DNA of 64,000 nucleotides from positions 12,470,001 to 12,534,000 of the forward strand of contig NC_090705.1 in the NCBI RefSeq assembly GCF_040954835.1, in the 5' to 3' direction. A model generated the notes under the pieces. The model was not told where the DNA came from. It ran no database searches and saw nothing but the letters and a program-made list of their open reading frames with translations. Made by a program: the position numbers and the translations under genes. The DNA is from Lepisosteus oculatus. Lineage: Eukaryota; Chordata; Actinopteri; Semionotiformes; Lepisosteidae. Shown one piece after another: positions 36,096-47,312 of the stretch (the stretch's first letter is position 1; every line of letters begins with the position of its first letter).

Positions 36096-36209
36096 TGGAC
36101 ATCAAGTCCATTGCGTCATGTTTAGGAGCTCCATTTAATTACGTATTCACTATGACGTTCCAAATTGGAGTTACTTCCGCGTTCCGTGCATAGCAACAGG
36201 AGGACAGTG

Positions 36210-36242
36210 AAGATGGCGGTGTGCAGGGATCCAGAAAAATAA
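36210..36242 (+). promoter_or_regulatory. rnf139: YY1-type initiator motif overlapping a 9-codon uORF in the rnf139 leader
   Basis: AAGATGGCGG (36210-36219) is the YY1 motif commonly found at or just after start sites. Its ATG (36213) opens a short frame, MAVCRDPEK, closed by TAA at 36240-36242. The main ATG follows 87 bases later in a strong context (CCCATGG). From memory the human main start codon sits in a similar AAGATGGCGG-like context, so this could be the ancestral start now reduced to a uORF. Confidence 0.5.
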
Positions 36243-36329
36243 CTTCAGAAAATTCAGTAATTTGTTTAATCAGAAGCGGCGAGAGAGCATTGGACTCCGA
36301 GAGCCCGAGTCCTCTTGGTATAACGTCCC

Positions 36330-39300
36330 ATGGCGTCCCCTCATATCCGGATCGGCCACCAGGCCCTAGCTGTGCTGGATGTGGCTTTTCGAGTTCCCTG
36401 TATTTTCATTATCGACGCCATTTTTAACTCTTATTTTGATCCTGGGTCCGGATGGGCCATCACTGCTGTACGGATTTTAATTCGTTTTTTGGGTAAGGTG
36501 AATTTAAAGTATTAATGAAATGTCGTCTGATAGGGTGTGTGTCATCCTTTTAATTCACTCTTGCGTGTTGTTAAACCTGATCAAGCTGACCAGGCCACCT
36601 GTCAAACAGGAGCTCCGGCCTCTCGGTTTACTCCCTGCGGTTCCGATGTCATTGACACGCCGTTCATGAGTAGCCAACAGAGTCGAGAGGAGTGAAAAAC
36701 TCCCCTGTGTGCTGTTTTGGATAATACCACTGCCTTTCTGCGCTTCTAATGTCTTGAGTTGAATAGTTTACGTTTATTTGTTATATCCCCGCGCTTCGTT
36801 TTGGGTTAACATTAGGAAGGGCAACAGCGATCGGATGATTTTAAATGCCAATAAGATTTTATAAAACAGGGAGCTCTTCAACTCTGTCGTCTTGAGCAAG
36901 TCTAATTTTCCTAAGAAATGAGTTTATGGACGGCGTTTTCAGTAGCATATGTTTCTAGGACCGGATGTCCGATTTTCTTCATGTTATCCTTCAGCTGACT
37001 TTTGAAATATGCTTCAAACGGATTTCTGTTAGCCAGTTTATTTCCACATTTCCTTGATTTATGGAGTCAGGTTTTCTTCCCATTCTCTCCAAAATCTGTA
37101 TGGGTTAAAGCCCTGAAATATGTAATCGCAAATCTTAACTTTAAGAGCAAGTTTCATACTGCTGAAACGATGATTTACATTCTTTGTAAACATTAGGTTT
37201 GAGTTGTTTTATCACGCTTTCAGAAAAGCATTAGTTCATTGTTCTAGTTTTAGCAGACAATATTTGTTTAGTAGGAAATTAGATCGACAGTCTTAAATGT
37301 TAATTGTAACTAAACCATATAGGCTACAGTGAAAATCATAACTATCAGGACAGTAAAGTGAAATTAATCATTTTTGCTGTGTACTAAAAACGTGTATTTT
37401 GGATCAAAAGATTAATATGAGATCAAATCTGAATGTCAGTTTTGATTCTGGATGGTCTCGTATATACCCTTGTCTTATCACAAGAACATAGCAATTCAGA
37501 TGACAGTTCAGGGAATACAGGCTAATGTAGTTAATCTGTGTTAAAGAGTGCCACCTCGATTTGTACCTGTCAAGTTCTAAAATTCCACTCTGCAAAACAG
37601 CCATCAGGCATAATATCATGTGTGTTACAACGTAACATATTGCATTCCAAAGTACTGCTTCCTTTTCTAGTGCCACAGCCGGAACATGTGTAGCTCTCAG
37701 TTCAGTTCATTCAGATTTTCATAAGGATATAATGTTGCATCATAAATCAAGTTAATTTTAATAATGTTGTATCATAAATCAAGTTAATTTTTTTCCTTTC
37801 TTTTCCAGGTGTTTTGGTATCAGGTGTTGTCCTGGTCTTGTCCCAGAGAGCGCTCTTTAAGTTCTACATGATCTTCTTTGCAGTACTTTTGGGAGCCGTC
37901 GCATTTCTGGTGAACTATTACGCCACCTCTCATATAGACTTCTACAGCGCTTACTATACAGCAGCATTAGGATTTAAGCTGCTTCCTCGTAGTGGACCCA
38001 CACTATGGCTGGGCATGGCCACAGTCCAGCTTATGTTTGGAATTGGGCATGTTATGCTCCTCAATGTACAGTCAGTCTTTGCTGCACTAATTGTCCTAGA
38101 CATTATGATCCCCATATGGGGCTTGATCTTGGAGTTGCCAGTGGATGTGAGACAGCTCCTGGCCATCATTTCAGGCTTGGTTCTTGTAGTGAACACAGTT
38201 GTCTGCTTACTTATGAAGATAAAGTGGTTCTATTACTCAGGTCGCTATGTGTACCTGCTCATCAGGCACATGTATCGCATCTATGGACTCCAGCTGCTGG
38301 TGGAGGACACCTGGAAAAGGATCCGCTTCCCAGATGTCCTCAGGGTTTTCTGGCTCACGAGACTTACAGCTCAAGCTATCATTCTGGTTTACGTTGTGAA
38401 AGTGGTGGACAATGAAGAAGGAAAGTGGAATTATTTGATCTCCTGGGATGCTTTCTGGGATGTTTTGTGCAACCTTATCATCAGTGGGTGTGACTCAACC
38501 TTGACAGTCCTGGGCATGAGTGCAGTTATCTCCTCCATTGCTCATTACTTGGGGCTCGGTATATTGGCTTTCATTGGTTCCACAGAAGAAGAAGATAAAC
38601 GCTTGGGTTTCGTAGCACCTGTGTTGTTTTTCATTTTAGCTCTTCAGACTGGCCTTAGTGGCCTAGACCCTGAGGAGAGACTGGTCCGGCTCAGCCGAAA
38701 CATGTGCCTTCTCTTGACTGCCATCTTGCATTTCATTCATGGGATGACTGATCCAGTTCTGATGTCTTTGAGTGCCTCACATGTTTCGTCTTTTCGCAGA
38801 CATTTCCCTGTGCTCTTGGTCTCCTTGTGTCTGTTTGTACTGCCCATTGTGCTGAGCTTCATCCTCTGGCACCACTACATTCTAAATACCTGGCTGTTTG
38901 CTGTGACTGCATTTTGTGTAGAGCTCTGTCTGAAGGTCATTGTGTCCCTGACTGTCTACACACTCTTCATGATTGATGGCTACTACAATGTCTTATGGGA
39001 AAAGCTGGATGACTATGTGTATTATGTGCGCTCAACTGGCAATGTAATTGAGTTCATTTTTGGGGTGATCATGTTTGGGAATGGAGCTTACACCATGATG
39101 TTCGAATCTGGCAGTAAGATCCGCGCGTGCATGATGTGTCTCCATGCCTACTTCAACATTTACCTACAAGCCAAGAATGGCTGGAAGACCTTCATTAATC
39201 GGCGGACAGCAGTGAAGAAAATCAACTCGCTGCCGGAGGTGAAAGGAGGTCAGCTGAGAGACATTGAGGACGTCTGCGCCATCTGCTATCAGGAGTTTGC

Positions 39301-39664
39301 AACTTCTGCGCGTATCACACCCTGTCACCACTACTTTCATGCCCTCTGCCTCCGGAAGTGGCTGTACATACAGGACACCTGCCCCATGTGCCACCAGAAG
39401 GTCTATATTGAGGAGGACTCGAGAGACAATGGCGCCTTTTCCAATAATAATGGATATGTTGCCCCTAATGAAGACCCAGGAGGCATTCCAGCAGCAGAAG
39501 GGGGAGAAGCAGCTGCTGCTGCCAGGCCTGAGCCTGAAAACGAACTCCTTGAAGACAATGACAGTATTGAATATGATGAAGATGAATGGGGTACACAGAA
39601 TGGTGGAATGCCTGTAGAAGAAGACTATATTAATGATGATACAGACTCAAGTGGGGAAGAATAG
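36330..39664 (+). CDS. rnf139: RING finger protein 139 (TRC8), ER membrane E3 ubiquitin ligase, 2 coding exons
   Basis: Multi-pass ER ubiquitin ligase that acts in ER-associated degradation and sterol control. Exons: 36330-36492 (ATG at 36330, donor gtaagg) and 37809-39664 (acceptor tttccag, stop TAG 39662-39664), joined inside a Gly codon. The product is 672 residues; I recall 664 for human. Exon 1 gives MASPHIRIGHQALAVLDVAF, then RVPCIFIIDAIFNSY, matching the human first membrane segment. Exon 2 carries the many hydrophobic helices of the sterol-sensing-like TRC8 N-domain. These are followed by a RING-H2 domain with C544, C547, C560, H562, H565, C568, C579 and C582 all present. The C-terminal tail is acidic (NDDTDSSGEE). 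The gene lies in tandem with tatdn1, whereas mammals have the two convergent. Confidence 0.98.
36493..37808 (+). other. rnf139: rnf139 intron 1
   Basis: Intron of 1.3 kb between GTAAGG and TTTCCAG. It ends with a 32-bp near-perfect tandem duplication (37731-37794). No other feature seen. Confidence 0.8.
37731..37794. repeat. 32-bp tandem duplication beside the rnf139 exon 2 acceptor
   Basis: Two consecutive units share AATGTTG(C/T)ATCATAAATC and AAGTTAATTTT. The units differ by one substitution and the end of the T run. The second copy merges into the polypyrimidine tract, so the duplication also duplicates potential branch-point sequence. Confidence 0.8.
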
Positions 39665-40177
39665 ATCATATTTAAGTTAATCATAACAAATGAAACCATC
39701 AGGGACGTTTTTATAAGGGCTTTGAGAAGGGTAACATTTATGATGAGGTATATGATACAGTGTGCCTAGGTGAGAAATTGCAACCGAAACCTACACATTC
39801 CTCTGTTTCCTAGGGATGCAAATTATCCTGTCAATAGTTGTTCACTGAGAATTTTGAAAGGATTTTTTTTCAGAAGCTAAGAAAGTGTGAACTGGATATC
39901 TCTTGTTTTCTTAAAAAAAAAACAGGTGAACTGTGATATTACAAACATTATTTATTTTATTTGTATTTTTAACAGTGCTGATTAAGTATTAAAGCAAAAT
40001 ATCACATTGAGATCCAACTACTTATTTTCTGTAAATGGACCAGTGAAACAGAGATTCAACACAGGGGGAAAGGTTTAATTTAATGTGATGTGCTACTGTA
40101 ACCACAAATATACCTCTTATCATTACTGCTGGTCTCTTGTGTGACCTTACTAAAATTGTGTACATTATTGTACATGC

Positions 40178-40188
40178 AATAAAATAAA
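40178..40188 (+). terminator. rnf139: rnf139 poly(A) signals (overlapping AATAAA hexamers)
   Basis: AATAAAATAAA contains hexamers at 40178-40183 and 40183-40188, about 515 bases past the stop codon. They follow a T-rich 3' UTR beginning at 39665. Confidence 0.7.
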
Positions 40189-41689
40189 ATAGACTTTCTT
40201 TTCTTAATGGTCGTATTCAAATGACTGTTTTGGCAAACACTGTTTGAACACATCATAATGCAGAAAAGTTCCTTGTCAAAGAGCTAGAAGTATCATTCTT
40301 TGAACTACACAGTATAGTTTAGTAGTAGCCTTAACATTTCAAATTAATAAGATCTTTGTTCTTTGAAGATGTCTCCCTACCTGCTAATGATAACAGTTTC
40401 ACAAAAAATAGAGATGTTTTACTTTTATCATTAATACAACATTAATCTAATTTGAAATAGAAAATGAAATAACTGTATAATGAAGATCTTGCTGCTAAGA
40501 TAGAACTGTATGGAGTTTTGTTTTTGGTTGTTTGAATTAATTATAAGGGAGAGGGCATTTTCCATTTATTTTGTAGAAGAGCTGTGCATTTTGACTCAGC
40601 AATTATGTTTTCTGATTAAAGTATTGTCGCTTGGTTTTCATTAAAACATGAGCTTTGTAGAGCTTTTTTTTACAAAAATTATATTTTCTGGTAATTCCAT
40701 TCCTGCCACAAATTTGTTTAAAGATATTTATGGGATTGATGAAGTCAGAGAATTTCTAATACTATTATTATATGTTTATATATATTTATATATAAGGCAG
40801 GACAACTGAGCAGGTCTCTGAACACTTGATTATATGGTTTAATTTACCATCATTGACAAACTGTCAAGCAGGACACATCCAGATCTTTAGGTATTATTAC
40901 CACACTTGTGAAAATTATTTGGACTATTAAAAAGGTTTCCATGAATGTAAGGTTTTTCGATTTATCTGTATTTTTCTAAATGAATGCTGTGTTCCTGTTA
41001 CTTGGTGTTGTCTGATTTGTCTGTAGTCTGCTTTTCAGGTTTCTGGAGATTTTCTGTGGGAAAGCATGGACCATTTGATTTGTAGCAAACAATTATACTG
41101 AATTGTTCATTCCCTAGGAAGTGATAATATGCATTTAAAATATCCTTCAATTACAGTAATGAGCAATGGCGTTAGGGAGTGCAAAAACTCACTACGGGGA
41201 AAAAAAGCATATTCAAATAAACATATTTGAATTATAATCTTTCCATAACCAAAATAACTTGAAGGACTTTAGCTGCTGACACATTAGATTTTTTTAAAAG
41301 CAAAGAAGAGACTGAAGCCTACTTTAGGCATTTCATATCTACTTTAGACATTATACATGAAGATGGATTGCTATTTATATACACAATACACCAAATAGTT
41401 CTCAGACATTTTTTGCTGATGGTGGTGGGGTTTACAACAAGAACCTCTTAAAATTTGCATCTTCTACCATTTAGAATTCTTGATGATCCCTGTTGATATT
41501 TTAGTTAAATGTTCTTTTTTTTTAATTTAACCATTGTTTTTATTTATTCAAATGCAGTGCGGAGGTAATTGCAAAATACAATTAGAACTTTTTATTTAAT
41601 CCTACATTATTTTATACCTGGATTATTGAATCCTGTTAAGAATGGTATGATTAAGAAAATACAGTTACAAATGAGAGTATGCCCTTCGT

Positions 41690-41870
41690 GACTGTGTGGT
41701 TGTGGTTTATTGATCCAGGGACCTGATCCTGCCCTTTCTTAAAGGAAACCAGGGTATTGGCTTCAGCCACATGGCTTGGTAGCATATTTCATACTACCAT
41801 GACCCTTTGTGTTAAAGAAGTGCCTCCTGTTCTCAGTTTTAAATGCAGTTTCCTTCCTCATATAATTACT
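41690..41870 (-). mobile_element. LINE 3'-region relic, minus orientation
   Basis: GGGTATTGGCTTCAGCCACA and AAAGAAGTGCCTCCTGTTCT followed by CAGTTTTAAATGCAG match the minus-strand phrases of the LINE relic at 4800. Confidence 0.6.
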
Positions 41871-44800
41871 TTTTGTTTCAAAGAGCAGTAATATCTATGA
41901 ATCTGTCATGGTTAAAGAGATGTCTTAAGACTTTTAAGTATTTAACTTAATTTAAGATTTACAACCTTAATTTAAGGTTTATCAGGCAGTAATGTCTGTG
42001 AACTGACGTCTACTGTATATACTGTAGATGTAAACACCAGTGTACAATTGGGTGAATTGTTTCTCTCAGCCAAAAGGAGGATGTTGGAATATCCATATTT
42101 CTAATGGATAGTGATTGTATTTGTGCTCTTAAAATCTATTGGTGCCAGAATACTAACCCAACAGGGTTACCATAAAATGAGGCTAGCTTTTTCAAAAGGA
42201 ACAAAATATGATATTTTTCAACTTTATTTAATTTGTAGTGTCAGTCTATGATGTTATGAAGATAAAGAAATAAATGTAGGCCATGCAGATGAAATACATT
42301 AGCCTCTTTTTAATGAACCTGTGCTCCTTTTCCTACATAACTTAGATTCTGTTCATCCTCTGTGAAGTTGTGACAGTCATGGGGATTGTGATGATGTGAC
42401 CTAGCAGATACCATAAGCTTTAAAAAAAAAGATTAAGAATAACATGTCCAAATGCATAACTAACATTAGGGGTGAAAGAAATGCTGTATTTTGCTCAGTT
42501 TTTTTTTTAAATTTGTATGACATTTAAAAATAAGTCTTATGTCTGTGATTCTGAGAAATTTTTATGATCCCTTACATTGTTAATGAAAATGTGCATCAGA
42601 AAACAAGCTACTGTACAAATGGTTTCTTTTTTAACAGTGCATTTTGGATACACTGTCCTTACTATATTGTTTAATGCTTATCAAATTAAAAATTGTTTGC
42701 AAGAGCTACAATTAACCACAGGAGGTCAGCAATGTGAAGACATGAAGCTTGATCAATAAAATGCTAAAAAAATGTCAGAAATTACTTGAATACATAAAGT
42801 AACATTATGATTGATATGTATTAAAGTATGTCAAGATTTCTGCTGAGTGACTTGCAATGTGGAGAAACAACATCGAATCCAGTGTGAAGTCCTGTTGGTC
42901 CTGAAAGGTATTTGTCACAGTCTGAGATTAATTTGTTGCTTTTACATTGTATTTTCCTTCCTACTGTAAGTTAGTACAGGAAAGAATTCTGAAGCCAGGG
43001 TTTGGATAAATTGTTAACTACAGACCTTAAATACTGCTCAATTAAAGACTAACAAGACGTATGCCCATGTCACAGGAATAGAGTACTGTCTGAATATGCT
43101 TTTGGTAACTTGATTAGAATGAGCAAGGATGGATAAATTAAGGGAGCCGAATAACTCTGTGCTCATAAACAAGTGCTTGTAAGGCCGTTGACTCTATGGT
43201 ACTTAATGTGAAAAAATGTGCTATATGAATTAGCATTTTGCTTGAAAGTTGACATTTGGTAGCACTGTAGTAATGGAAGACTATTAGCAAAAGGAACAGT
43301 TAGCTGTACTGTTGGTACTGACAGAAGCTAAATATGAACTCATTTTTCAAAGTAATATTTCTGGTACTTAAATAAACGTTAAATTTTCACTTTAACCTGA
43401 TAAATACTGTAGATGCAACACAATGAAGTTTGGTTTCCATTTCTTATGCTGTCATTAACTCGCGGAGTTTTGTTGGGTGATGTTTTCGGATTCTTCTAGC
43501 TTCTGAACATTCCAAGAGTACTGTTCCTGACCACGAGAGGTTTGAAGAATTTTAAACCTTATAAAGAGGTGTACAAAACCTAAGACTAATATCTTGTAAA
43601 TCTGTAGTTTTTCTGTTTTGTTTTCTGTGCTTGATGCTTTCTAATAGAGGTGTTAATTTGTTTTGTGGGGTTAATATTTTATTTTAACACTGTTCTATTT
43701 TATATTTTCATGAATATATCATAAAGCAACACAAAGTAAAGCTGGTATGGGCTTGAAGTTAAATATCTCTGAGATAGTGGTGCCTTTCTAGTAAGGTAAG
43801 TCTTCAAACTGTAAATATAACTGTTAAGGGTGGTCTATAATGTATGTAAGAGTTCCTTGTCCACTGTGTTCTATATAATGCAGTGGAAACTGGGTTCTTC
43901 TAGTTTAAATGTGCAAATTGACAGAATAGAATACTATGGCTACATTTTTTATTTATATGTGAAAAGTAAATCTACAGTTTTGGGTTTATGTGACCTCACT
44001 TGTGGTAAAAAAAACAAATTCTGTAATTTAAAGTAACATTTCACCATCCTAGGTTAATGTATTTATGGATTTAAAAGTAATACATTATAATACATTTCAA
44101 TAAGGACCCCCAGTGTAAGTATAAGATTATATATTCATACTTACATATACTTTATGTAGTACAAATAAAATTACTGATATAGTAGATATAACATCAGACC
44201 GTGATCTCACCTGCTCTCAGAAGTGATCTAGAGTGTTGATTTTGCACAAGGCTGCTAGACCAGATTTCTAGCAGACAGCCTTTAGTTCGGAGTCTAAAGT
44301 ACCTGGTTTCAGGAAACAAAAAAATGTTACTCCTTGAAATGTATAAAATAAATAATGGAAATATATTGTTTAACATAATCCACCTAGTTTTTTTTTCTTG
44401 TGGTAAATTAGTAAAAAGGCCAACCCACCCAAGGTTAAACTTGAAATTGAAGGGCGCTTTGAACCTGAGTGCATTTTGGAATTTCCTAAATAACTACTCT
44501 ACTGAGGTGAAGTGAAGAGCAGATTCAATCAACTAATCTACCAGGCACATATAACAATATACATTCTTATTTAAGAACACTAGCAATAACATTTAGGTGA
44601 TCACGTTAGGACTACACTGCATCATAAAACATGAAAAGCAAGTGTTCATAACCTCTAAGGAGGAAGGATGTTGTTTAGATGTCACACATAATTTAAAATT
44701 GCCCTCAGAAATGCCAGTATTTGGAAATGGACTGAATTATTTGGGAATCTTGACAAGTAAGTAAAGATTTTTTAATATTATATTGATAGTTGCGTGTGAA

Positions 44801-45189
44801 GTCTTCTGTCTAGTGTCTGAATGAGCTGCATGCTATGGTCTTGTAAGGTGTTCAATTTGTACCTTTTTTAGGAAACTTTAGACTTTTACAGAGACATCTC
44901 AATACCTTAAACTACAGTTTTTCTTTAGCTTTATAAAATATAAAAATCCAGGTTTTTTAATTACTTCAGAGGTCATATTTTTCACAATTAAGACGTTTTT
45001 ACTATAAAATTAGACCACAGATCATGAGGACAGATAGGAACATGCAAGGTTTAAAAAAATGCAGTTAATTATGTATAGTTAGTGTTGGGTAAACCTGTCT
45101 GGCTGTAAATTCATTAGTGGAGGTAGTGTGGGCCCTGTTTAAATCAAATATTTAAGTGATACAATGATTGAAAGCTGATGTTTCCAGTG

Positions 45190-45300
45190 TTTTTTTTAAA
45201 GAAGCCAGGGTACTGACTTGGATAACGTAGCTGGTTGGCTTGGTCCATACATATCCCTTTGAATGTAGAGCCTCCAACTCTCAATTTTTAAATATGAATA
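45190..45300 (-). mobile_element. LINE 3'-region relic, short
   Basis: AGCCAGGGTACTGACTTGGA with CCTTTGAATGTAGAGCCTCC and CTCTCAATTTTTAAAT is a diverged copy of the phrases at 41690. Confidence 0.4.
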
Positions 45301-45888
45301 AATATGATGTTTTTGCAGGTAAAATAATTTTGACTAATTCCACTTTATGATAGTAACATGGAATTGGAAGTCTGTATGAATCAAGCAGAACAATGCTACA
45401 AATACAATATAAAAATAGAATGCATGAATTGTGCATGCTCTACATATTACATTACATAATATAGTTGGTCATTTCATGAAATTAAAAATGCAGGACATCT
45501 TCTAAAAGTGTAAATTATTTTCAAAAAAGATATATGGTTTCTGAATATGTATCATTTTTAATGATTTTGTGTTGTAAACAGGACTTGCATCAGTATTAAA
45601 TACCGTAAGCACAACAGTTGCAAGAAACGGATTCTGTCACTTCATCAGGAAAATGTCACTGTGGCCGGTGAAAAGATAATACGCTACTCAAGGTGGCAGC
45701 ATTTACCTACTTTGTGTATATACTTGAAAAGGCCTTGCTTTCTCACCATAAAACCTAAGGACACATGCAAAAAATAATAAATTATAATATAAATAATAAA
45801 TTAAACTTTGTATGTTTATATCTAAAGTTTAAATTATAATGTTCTCCCAATGTAAATGCAGAGGCGTTTGTTACATGAAAACTCAAAA

Positions 45889-46014
45889 TACTACAACTCC
45901 CGTACAATATCTGCGGTTGAACTGCATTTTGGGATTTGTAGTCCACGTTATGCGGTCCGTACCTAAAACGTCTTTCTCGTAATGATTTGTAAAAATACAT
46001 CCCCAACAATGCAG
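45889..46014. promoter_or_regulatory. tmem65: Cluster of ZNF143/THAP11-type motifs upstream of tmem65
   Basis: TACTACAACTCCCG (45889-45902) and GCATTTTGGGATTTGTAGT (45924-45942) are inverted copies of the ACTACAANTCCC core of the ZNF143/THAP11 site, about 20 bases apart. A partial third copy, CCCCAACAATGCAG, lies at about 46001-46014. Such sites are typical of housekeeping and mitochondrial-gene promoters, which fits tmem65 about 1.1 kb downstream with a non-coding exon between. Confidence 0.6.
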
Positions 46015-46599
46015 TTTCCCTTTTTCCACAGGGGGAGGTATGTGAAAGTACCGCTGAAATGTCAGATCAATAACAAGGGTTAGGGGGATTGGTTGTGTGC
46101 GAGTCACACCTGCCTCAGATCAGAAAAGAATGACCGTGCGTGAAGGTGTCTGAAACTAATTTTTAAACACAAAAGGGACAAAGAACGCCAAATCTGTATG
46201 AAATCTTCGGCTCTTTTCGCGTAAAATAACTACATCACGAGGAAAGCAGCGGACCCGAGCTAGTGGAAAGTAATCTTCAAAATGGGAAATGTTTCAGTTT
46301 GACTCATCGATTTTACCCCCTTTCACAGTTCTCTGGGACGAAGGATTATTGGTTAAATTTAGATTTCACCACGTTCAATGAACGGAGGCGTCATACATTA
46401 TTCCATGCTTGAAGGAAATCTGAGATCTTCACGGGACGGCGAAATTTTCCAGGGTTGGGGCTGTTAAAATGGACTGCTGAGATCAGCCTGGTAGCTAGTT
46501 TTATTCGGAGAGGCGATATTACATGTATCAGTCGTTCTCTTATGCAACATGAACGCATCAGCCACCTTCGTATGAATTTATTGAATACCGGAAACTATA

Positions 46600-46744
46600 T
46601 TCAGAAATCTTTATTAATTCTGTTAATATATGCAAATCGATGTTTCTTCTAAAGAAACAATAGCTAACGTCGAAAGGTTTTTTTTCACATGAAGAGTTGG
46701 ACAGTTGGTGCGAAACTTCTGATGTCGGCTGCTTGACTGCAAAG
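46600..46744 (+). other. tmem65: Probable non-coding first exon of tmem65
   Basis: The sequence ends in GCAAAG/gtaaca, a plausible donor at 46744/46745. The coding exon is preceded by a good acceptor (TTTTTTATTTCAG, ending 46999). A 15-codon uORF (46689-46736) starts MKSWTV and is closed by TGA before the donor. The left boundary is unknown; the start given is approximate. Confidence 0.4.
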
Positions 46745-47029
46745 GTAACAACTTATATACGTGTGTTATATATTCTTGTTTAAAATACTCAGTTCCCATG
46801 CTATTTGAATTGAGTGTCTGTAATCGTTAGGACAGTCGTAATACTGTACTGTTTTCTGTAACACGGGACAATATTGTACTAATTTTGACTAACTCCTAAT
46901 TGCGTCGCTTTTAGATTCTGTAATATTTTTTGTCTCATAATTATCGAAATATCATACCGAGCCCATACCCATCTATGGCTGACTCCTTTTTTATTTCAGT
47001 TTTCTACACATCAACTTTGTGAAATCATC

Positions 47030-47312
47030 ATGATACTCCCATGTTTGCGGAGAGCCCTGCGGCCCGTCGTCTCCATGAAGCCCGGACTGATGTCGGAGAG
47101 GGTCTGCTGGAACAAGTCTCCTCCAGTCCGCAAGCCTTTGCCCATGCTGTTGGTTCAGGGCCGGGACCTCGGCACCCACCCTCACAAGGAACCCATGGAG
47201 CCATTAAATTCTCCACAGGGAGCAAGAGAGTTTATATACAGCCTTCACCCCACCGAGCGGACCTGCTTGCTAAGAGAGCTGCACCGCTTTGAATCCATAG
47301 CGATAGCACAAG
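47030..47312 (+). CDS. tmem65: Transmembrane protein 65, first coding exon (partial gene)
   Basis: TMEM65 is a mitochondrial inner-membrane protein needed for normal mitochondrial function; recent work links it to sodium-dependent calcium efflux with NCLX. The exon encodes 94 residues plus one base. The N-terminus (MILPCLRRALRPVVSMKPGL...) is Arg-rich with few acids, as expected of a mitochondrial targeting sequence. The distal half, GTHPHKEPMEPLN, SPQGAREFIYSLHPTER and LRELHRFESIAIAQ, closely matches human TMEM65. The donor is CAAG/gtaggc (phase 1). The upstream frame stays open back to the acceptor, but this is the first ATG in frame. The three-helix membrane domain (human exons 2-7) was not found by 64000 and must lie further right. 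Confidence 0.93.

Larger units (their letters stand above)
35634..36329. promoter_or_regulatory. rnf139: rnf139 promoter and leader, possibly bidirectional
   Basis: The gap between the minus-strand hAT-like exon and the rnf139 start codon. It contains an RFX X-box-like site at 36082-36095 (GTTGCCATAACAAC), an ETS-like core (ACTTCCGCG, about 36173-36181) and a YY1-type start-site motif AAGATGGCGG (36210-36219). No TATA box stands out. The rnf139 transcription start probably lies just upstream of 36210; this is inferred from motif placement only. Confidence 0.6.
40190..45880. other. Intergenic region between rnf139 and tmem65
   Basis: AT-rich with no long ORF on either strand. It holds two minus-oriented LINE 3' relics (about 41690-41870 and 45190-45300). 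In mammals TRMT12, a large single-exon gene, lies between RNF139 and TMEM65; nothing like a roughly 450-codon frame exists here. Confidence 0.7.

Noticed and set aside
39264-39617. 117-codon plus-strand open frame
   Set aside because: Out-of-frame shadow of the rnf139 RING region.
40190-46999. TRMT12 between rnf139 and tmem65
   Set aside because: Expected from mammalian order, but no frame over about 80 codons with any similarity is present.
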